From Wenzhouxiangella sp. (GTDB lineage Bacteria; Pseudomonadota; Gammaproteobacteria; Xanthomonadales; Wenzhouxiangellaceae), in assembly GCA_007135355.1 (NCBI GenBank), contig SLJA01000087.1, positions 1 through 15,736 of the forward strand: 15,736 nucleotides of DNA. Reading direction: 5' to 3'. Every line of letters begins with the position of its first letter. Position 1 is the first letter of the stretch. This document shows positions 12,231-15,736 of this stretch, piece after piece. Below the pieces are notes generated by a model that saw only the letters and a program-made list of their open reading frames with translations, searched no databases and had not been told where the DNA came from. The translations under genes and the position numbers were made by a program.

Positions 12231-12308
12231 TATTTGTAACTCCTAAATGTGAACGGACTTTGGCGAACGGATCAGCCTCGGTCCCGACGTTTGACTTGAT
12301 ATTGAGAA

Positions 12309-12836
12309 TCAGGCAGCTTGCTTGCTGTCGCGAACTGCGGCAATCGTACGAACCAGCTTGGCGTGCGGCTCGGCGAGGGTACGAACAAACTTCTCGATCG
12401 GCGCCTTCATGACACCCATCAGAATGGCAATCGCCTGGTCCCGGGTCGGCAGCTTGGACAAACGCTCCAGCTCACCGGCATCAAACAGCTGAGCTCCAAC
12501 CGAAACCAGCTTGGGAACCAAACGATCATTGTCCTTGGCAAAATCCTTGACCAATCTGGCTGCCGCACCCGGATCTTCGATCGAGAATGCGAACAGCAGC
12601 GGTCCGGACAAACCCTCGGACATGCATTCAAAGTCAGTACCCTCAACGGCCCGACGCACCAAGGTATTCTTGGCGACCTTCAGGTAGACGCCTTCCTTGC
12701 GTGCCTTGGCACGCAAATCCGTCATCTGCCCGACGGTAATGCCGCGGTACTCGGCAGCGACAACCGAGTGGGCGGACTTGGCCACCTCGGCCACTTCTGC
12801 CACGACGGCCTTCTTCTGCTCAAGTGTGAGCGCCAT
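12309..12836 (-). CDS. rplJ: 50S ribosomal protein L10
   Basis: L10 anchors the L7/L12 dimers to 23S rRNA at the base of the stalk. The product is 175 residues (E. coli 165). The N-terminal RNA-binding domain contains VVAEYRGITV and AKNTLVRRA. The C-terminal helix, from about residue 135, is where L7/L12 dimers bind. The ATG at 12836-12834 has a GGAGG ribosome binding site eight bases upstream. The gene follows a long structured leader, and in E. coli the L10-L12 complex binds that leader to repress its own translation. rplL lies 78 bases downstream. Confidence 0.98.
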   Translation of the reverse strand: MALTLEQKKAVVAEVAEVAKSAHSVVAAEYRGITVGQMTDLRAKARKEGVYLKVAKNTLVRRAVEGTDFECMSEGLSGPLLFAFSIEDPGAAARLVKDFAKDNDRLVPKLVSVGAQLFDAGELERLSKLPTRDQAIAILMGVMKAPIEKFVRTLAEPHAKLVRTIAAVRDSKQAA

Positions 12837-12981
12837 TGGCTACCTCCGTTGAGATGTAACAGCCGTAGTTTCCGGCTGCGCTTACCATTACCGGGACCAT
12901 CTCGCGATGACACCGGACCCATTGGTGGCCGTTTCGTCCGCAGGCCTATTCAACCAGGCCCCAGACATCCGGGCGGCACCA
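12837..12981 (-). promoter_or_regulatory. Structured rplJ leader, probable L10(L12) autoregulatory site
   Basis: This is the rplJ-proximal part of a 415-base gap that contains no credible gene. On the minus strand TGGTGCCG (12981-12974) pairs with CGG-C-CACCA (12931-12923) with one bulged C. Inside it GTC (12966-12964) pairs with GAC (12938-12936), and GGCCT (12960-12956) with AGGCC (12947-12943). Unpaired GGAT and GAAA face each other between the first two helices; the GA on each side could make the tandem G-A pairs of a kink-turn, the known L10 target. Two smaller hairpins follow: CATC-GCGA-GATG (12909-12898), with a GNRA loop, and CAGCCG/CGGCTG (12878-12860), just before the ribosome binding site. 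The pairing is seen; L10 binding is inferred from family knowledge and position. Confidence 0.5.
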
Positions 12982-13014
12982 TCTGCGCGGGCGGGAAACC
13001 CATTACCTTTGCGG

Positions 13015-13039
13015 TCTATACTGACCCGCAACGACCCGC
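13015..13039 (-). promoter_or_regulatory. Possible rplJ promoter -10 element next to a GCGGGTC direct repeat
   Basis: On the minus strand GCGGGTC occurs twice with a three-base gap (13039-13033 and 13029-13023), followed by TATAGA (13020-13015), which could be a -10 box. No recognisable -35 box lies 16-18 bases upstream. Transcription from here would give a leader of about 170 bases that contains the whole L10-type structure. The ten-base repeat period suits a DNA-binding protein. This is weak and rests on placement. Confidence 0.2.
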
Positions 13040-13092
13040 GGTCTTGGACGGGCGCTCCTGGAAAACTCCCGGGAGCGGTCGCCCTGGGGAAG

Positions 13093-13247
13093 GACGGGTT
13101 ACGGTTTACGGTGGACGGTTTAAGGGGTGATTGTGCTGCCTAAACTGGCAGTTTTCATCAAGCCCAAAACCTGATCCTCAACAACCGCTACCCGCACCTT
13201 CTCCATACTGGTTCCCGTAAACCGGGAACCGTAAACCTTTAACCGTC
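13093..13247. repeat. Inverted pair of seven-base repeat arrays downstream of rplA
   Basis: On the plus strand 13096-13123 reads as four seven-base units (GGGTTAC, GGTTTAC, GGTGGAC, GGTTTAA), preceded by GAC. At 13210-13244 five units of the opposite sense follow (GGTTCCC, GTAAACC, GGGAACC, GTAAACC, TTTAACC), ending in GTC at 13247. The reverse complement of the second array aligns with the first in the same seven-base register. The arms could therefore pair imperfectly across 79 bases. Within the second array GGTTCCC-GTAAACC-GGGAACC is a perfect seven-pair hairpin ending 21 bases after the rplA stop. The 79-base interior holds a small CTGCC/GGCAG hairpin (13136-13151) and no gene. It is not a CRISPR: there are no spacers. 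Confidence 0.65.
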
Positions 13248-13251
13248 GGCC

Positions 13252-13944
13252 TTACAGGCCGAGCGATCCCGTATCCACCGTCAACCCAGGCCCCATCGTG
13301 GTCGACACCGCGACCTTCCTGAGATATTGCCCCTTGGCTGCCGGTGGTTTGATTTTGACCAGCTCGTTGATCAGGGCGGTCAGATTGCCTTTCAGGTGCT
13401 CGCTGTCAAAAGTGGCCTTGCCGATGGTGCTGTGAATGATCCCGGCCTTGTCGGTCCGGAACTGGACCTGACCGGCCTTGGCGTTTTTCACCGCTGTTTC
13501 CACATCGGTGGTCACCGTACCGACCTTGGGGTTCGGCATCAGCCCGCGCGGACCCAGCACCGTACCCAGGCGACCGACCACGCGCATGGCGTCGGGCGTC
13601 GCGATACAAACATCGAAGTCGATCTGACCACCCTTGATGGTGTCGGCCAGGTCTTCAAAACCCACGATATCGGCTCCGGCGGCAGCGGCCTTTTCGGCAT
13701 TTTCACCCTGGGCGAAAACCGCCACCCGCACCGACTTTCCGGTACCGTTGGGCAGGACGATCGCACCGCGGACCACTTGATCGGACTTGCGCGGATCAAC
13801 CCCCAAGCGGATCGCCACATCAACCGATTCGGTGAACTTGAGCTTGCTGGTGGACTTCAGCAGTTCCAGGGCCTCGTCAATCGAATAGATTTTGCCGGGC
13901 TCAAGCTGCTCGCGAATGGCGCGCAATCGTTTGCTTCTGGCCAT
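13252..13944 (-). CDS. rplA: 50S ribosomal protein L1
   Basis: L1 forms the mobile stalk next to the ribosomal E site that helps release deacylated tRNA. It also represses translation of its own rplK-rplA mRNA in bacteria studied. The product is 230 residues (E. coli 234). The family signature GRLGTVLGPRGLMPNPK occupies residues 124-140 and the C-terminal TMGPG motif is present. The ATG at 13944-13942 shares its A with the TAA of rplK (TAATG). An AAGGAG ribosome binding site lies inside the end of rplK, which implies translational coupling. A repeat-rich spacer begins right after the stop. Confidence 0.98.
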   Translation of the reverse strand: MARSKRLRAIREQLEPGKIYSIDEALELLKSTSKLKFTESVDVAIRLGVDPRKSDQVVRGAIVLPNGTGKSVRVAVFAQGENAEKAAAAGADIVGFEDLADTIKGGQIDFDVCIATPDAMRVVGRLGTVLGPRGLMPNPKVGTVTTDVETAVKNAKAGQVQFRTDKAGIIHSTIGKATFDSEHLKGNLTALINELVKIKPPAAKGQYLRKVAVSTTMGPGLTVDTGSLGL

Positions 13945-14378
13945 TATTCAACTCCTTCCACGTTCAAGCCCATGCTGCGGGCGCTACCGGCGATGGTCCG
14001 AACCGCGGCATCAATATCGGCCGCGGTGAGGTCGGGCTCTTTCATGCGCGCAATCTCTTCGAGCTGCTCGCGCGTGACAGTGCCGACCTTGCGGGTGTTC
14101 GGCTCTCCACTGCCCTTCGCAATCTTGGCCGCCTTCAGCAGCAACACCGCCGCCGGTGGCGTCTTGGTGATGAAGGTAAAGCTGCGGTCGCTGTAGACCG
14201 TGATGACGACCGGCAAGGGCAGACCCGGTTCCGTTGACTGGGTCTGCGCGTTGAAAGCCTTGCAGAATTCCATGATATTGACACCATGCTGACCCAGGGC
14301 CGGACCGACCGGTGGGCTGGGATTGGCCTGCCCGGCCTTCACCTGCAGCTTGATGTACGCCTTGATTTTCTTGGCCAT
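13944..14378 (-). CDS. rplK: 50S ribosomal protein L11
   Basis: L11 binds the GTPase-associated centre of 23S rRNA. It is needed for normal factor function and for RelA activation in the stringent response. The product is 144 residues (E. coli 142). The N-terminal domain carries the proline-rich segment PSPPVGPALGQ (20-30), which forms the thiopeptide pocket with rRNA. The C-terminal rRNA-binding domain includes TPPAAVLLLKAA and a final SARSMGLNVEG. The ATG at 14378-14376 has AGGAG eight bases upstream. It lies 90 bases after nusG behind a probable L1 control site, and its stop overlaps the rplA start by one base. Confidence 0.98.
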   Translation of the reverse strand: MAKKIKAYIKLQVKAGQANPSPPVGPALGQHGVNIMEFCKAFNAQTQSTEPGLPLPVVITVYSDRSFTFITKTPPAAVLLLKAAKIAKGSGEPNTRKVGTVTREQLEEIARMKEPDLTAADIDAAVRTIAGSARSMGLNVEGVE

Positions 14379-14409
14379 GCTTTTCTCCTCGGGTGCCAGC
14401 GCCGGAGCA

Positions 14410-14461
14410 GACCGCTCTCGGCTCCCCGTTGATTGATTTCAAGAGCCGCCAACCAGCGGCC
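14410..14461 (-). promoter_or_regulatory. Probable L1-binding site in the rplK leader
   Basis: On the minus strand GGCCGC (14461-14456) can pair with GCGGTC (14415-14410, one wobble), and GGCTC (14447-14443) with GAGCC (14424-14420). The helices are separated by an asymmetric internal loop of TGGTTGGC on one side and GAGA on the other. The segments GGCTC-TTGAA and GGAGCCGA resemble the L1-binding arm of 23S rRNA as I recall it. L1 repressing rplK-rplA through rRNA mimicry is established in E. coli. A competing hairpin, GCCGC-TGGTTG-GCGGC, uses the same 5' bases. No promoter boxes were recognised in this spacer. Confidence 0.5.
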
Positions 14462-14468
14462 CCACTCC

Positions 14469-15002
14469 TTACAATTTTTCGACCTGCTGGAAGTCGAGTT
14501 CAACCGGCGTCGAGCGGCCGAAAATCGATACCGCAACCCGTAACCGGCTTTTTTCGTAGTTGATTTCCTCAACCACGCCGCTGAAATCGTTGAACGGGCC
14601 ATCAACCACCCGCACCATTTCACCCGGCTCGAACAATACTTTGGGCCTGGGTTTGTCAACGCCTTCGGCCACGCGCTGCAAAATCGCATCGGCCTCACGT
14701 TGGCTGATCGGCGCCGGCCGATCCTGTCGGCCACCGATGAAACCCATCACCTTGGGTACATCCTTGACCAGGTGCCAGGTGTCTTCGTTCATTTCCATTT
14801 CGACCAGCACGTAGCCGGGAAAGAACTTGCGCTCACTGCGGCGCTTGACGCCCTTCTTCATCTCGACCACTTCTTCGGTCGGAACCAGAATTTCGCCAAA
14901 CTGGTCTTCCATGCCGGCGCGCTCCACCCGCTCCTTGAGTGACTTCATCACCTGCTTTTCAAAGCCGGAGTAAGCGTGAACCACATACCATTGCTTGGCC
15001 AT
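14469..15002 (-). CDS. nusG: Transcription termination/antitermination factor NusG
   Basis: NusG rides on RNA polymerase, suppresses pausing, assists Rho termination and links polymerase to ribosomal protein S10. The product is 177 residues (E. coli 181). The NGN domain (about 1-118) begins MAKQWYVVHAYSGFEKQV and includes ERKFFPGYVLVEME and MGFIGG. The KOW domain (about 124-177) includes FEPGEMVRVVDGPFNDFSG and IFGRSTPVELDFQQVE. The start at 15002-15000 is set by the conserved N-terminus, and its A is shared with the secE TGA stop (TGATG). GGGGG nine bases upstream can serve as ribosome binding site. It is 90 bases from rplK. Confidence 0.98.
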   Translation of the reverse strand: MAKQWYVVHAYSGFEKQVMKSLKERVERAGMEDQFGEILVPTEEVVEMKKGVKRRSERKFFPGYVLVEMEMNEDTWHLVKDVPKVMGFIGGRQDRPAPISQREADAILQRVAEGVDKPRPKVLFEPGEMVRVVDGPFNDFSGVVEEINYEKSRLRVAVSIFGRSTPVELDFQQVEKL

Positions 15003-15379
15003 CACGAGCCCCCGGCAGCGCCGATGAGCCGCCGCACCACCCAGCCAAAAATGGAGTCCATAATGAACAGCATGATGGCAACAATGACGGTGATCACCAA
15101 AACCACCAGGGTGGTCTGTAACGTTTCCTGACGGGTCGGCCAAACCACCTTGCGGCGCTCGACATCGGCCTCGCGAACAAAGCCGAACATTTCCCGGCCG
15201 CGCGGAGTTTGCCCGACGATGATCCCGGCCACGACCACGGAGGCCAGCAGGCCCAGAACCCGGACCAGCGTCATCACTTCGCCGTCGAAGTAGAAAAACG
15301 CCGCAACGCCGGCCAACAGCACCAGCAGGCCAGCCGCCCAGAACATGTTGTCGCGTGGTGATGCTTTTTCGGCTGCCAT
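15002..15379 (-). CDS. secE: Protein translocase subunit SecE
   Basis: SecE is the inner-membrane clamp subunit that stabilises SecY in the SecYEG protein-export channel. The product is 125 residues with three predicted membrane segments at about 12-31, 37-56 and 89-115, the three-helix form typical of Gammaproteobacteria. The family signature follows the second segment: an amphipathic stretch with READVERRKVVWPTRQET (69-86). The ATG at 15379-15377 lies only 19 bases after the encoded CCA of tRNA-Trp, with at best a weak CGGA ribosome binding site. Its stop overlaps the nusG start by one base, so the pair is translationally coupled. Confidence 0.96.
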   Translation of the reverse strand: MAAEKASPRDNMFWAAGLLVLLAGVAAFFYFDGEVMTLVRVLGLLASVVVAGIIVGQTPRGREMFGFVREADVERRKVVWPTRQETLQTTLVVLVITVIVAIMLFIMDSIFGWVVRRLIGAAGGS

Positions 15380-15398
15380 AGTGTCCGTGACTAAAAAG

Positions 15399-15474
<76 letters not shown>

Positions 15475-15483
15475 TTTGAAAAA

Positions 15484-15555
15484 CCGGGTTCAGGGTTCGG
15501 GGTTCAGGTTTCAGGAAAAACTATTCCTGAACCCTGAACCCTGAAACCTGAACGC
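15484..15555. repeat. Palindrome of seven-base repeats between tuf and tRNA-Trp
   Basis: On the plus strand, four units GGGTTCA, GGGTTCG, GGGTTCA, GGTTTCA (15486-15513) then GGAA are followed by a six-base loop. TTCC then leads into four inverted units TGAACCC, TGAACCC, TGAAACC, TGAACGC (15528-15555). The 32-base arms match at 28 positions. Transcribed after the tuf stop, this gives a very long hairpin. The 3' arm is followed by GGTTTTTC (15485-15478), so it could terminate or attenuate tuf transcription just before the tRNA. The G runs on both strands could also form two- or three-layer quadruplexes. Structure and unit length are seen; function is unknown. Confidence 0.75.
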
Positions 15556-15563
15556 TCGTGTAC

Positions 15564-15736
<173 letters not shown>

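Noticed and set aside
12231..12308. A separate rplL promoter in the rplJ-rplL gap
   Set aside because: No -35/-10 pair with acceptable spacing could be found on the minus strand.
12318..13130. A 270-codon plus-strand frame crossing from opposite rplJ into the rplA-rplJ gap, and a shorter one at 12907-13143
   Set aside because: Most of it is the antisense of rplJ, and the part in the gap coincides with the structured leader and the seven-base repeats. No family resemblance.

Overview
This window is a continuous stretch of core translation and transcription genes, all on the minus strand. In transcription order (right to left) it holds tuf (3' end only), tRNA-Trp(CCA), secE, nusG, rplK, rplA, rplJ, rplL, rpoB, rpoC, rpsL, rpsG, fusA and a second tuf (5' end only). 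The order matches the joined tuf-trnW-secE-nusG-rplKAJL-rpoBC and str (rpsL-rpsG-fusA-tuf) clusters of Pseudomonas- and Xanthomonas-like Gammaproteobacteria. The proteobacterial lineage insertions in RpoB and RpoC, close residue-by-residue agreement with E. coli beta and beta', and G+C content near 60% by eye all point to a non-enteric gammaproteobacterium. The genus cannot be resolved by reading alone.

Layout from right to left. The last 56 codons of one tuf copy are followed by a large palindrome of seven-base repeats, then tRNA-Trp with an encoded CCA, then secE 19 bases later. secE and nusG share one base (TGATG). A 90-base spacer before rplK carries a probable L1-binding autoregulatory structure. 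rplK and rplA also share one base (TAATG). The 415-base gap between rplA and rplJ holds a second inverted pair of seven-base repeat arrays next to rplA and a structured leader, probably the L10/L12 autoregulatory site, next to rplJ. rplJ and rplL are followed by a perfect 13-bp hairpin in the 174-base gap before rpoB, at the place where E. coli has an attenuator. rpoB and rpoC are full length. The 179-base rpoC-rpsL gap contains two GC-rich hairpins, a near-consensus sigma70 promoter (TTGACA, 17 bases, TAATAT) and a leader hairpin followed by a T-rich stretch. rpsL, rpsG, fusA (GTG start) and the first 54 codons of the second tuf follow.

Together the genes supply the RNA polymerase beta and beta' subunits, elongation factor NusG, the SecE translocon subunit, the L1/L11 and L10/L12 stalk proteins of the 50S subunit, the S12/S7 proteins of the 30S decoding region, and elongation factors EF-Tu and EF-G. 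No mobile element, CRISPR array, rRNA gene, pseudogene or accessory system was seen, and every coding gene appears intact. The coding part is ordinary. The material worth a second look is in the spacers: the seven-base repeat palindromes found in two separate gaps, and several RNA regulatory structures.
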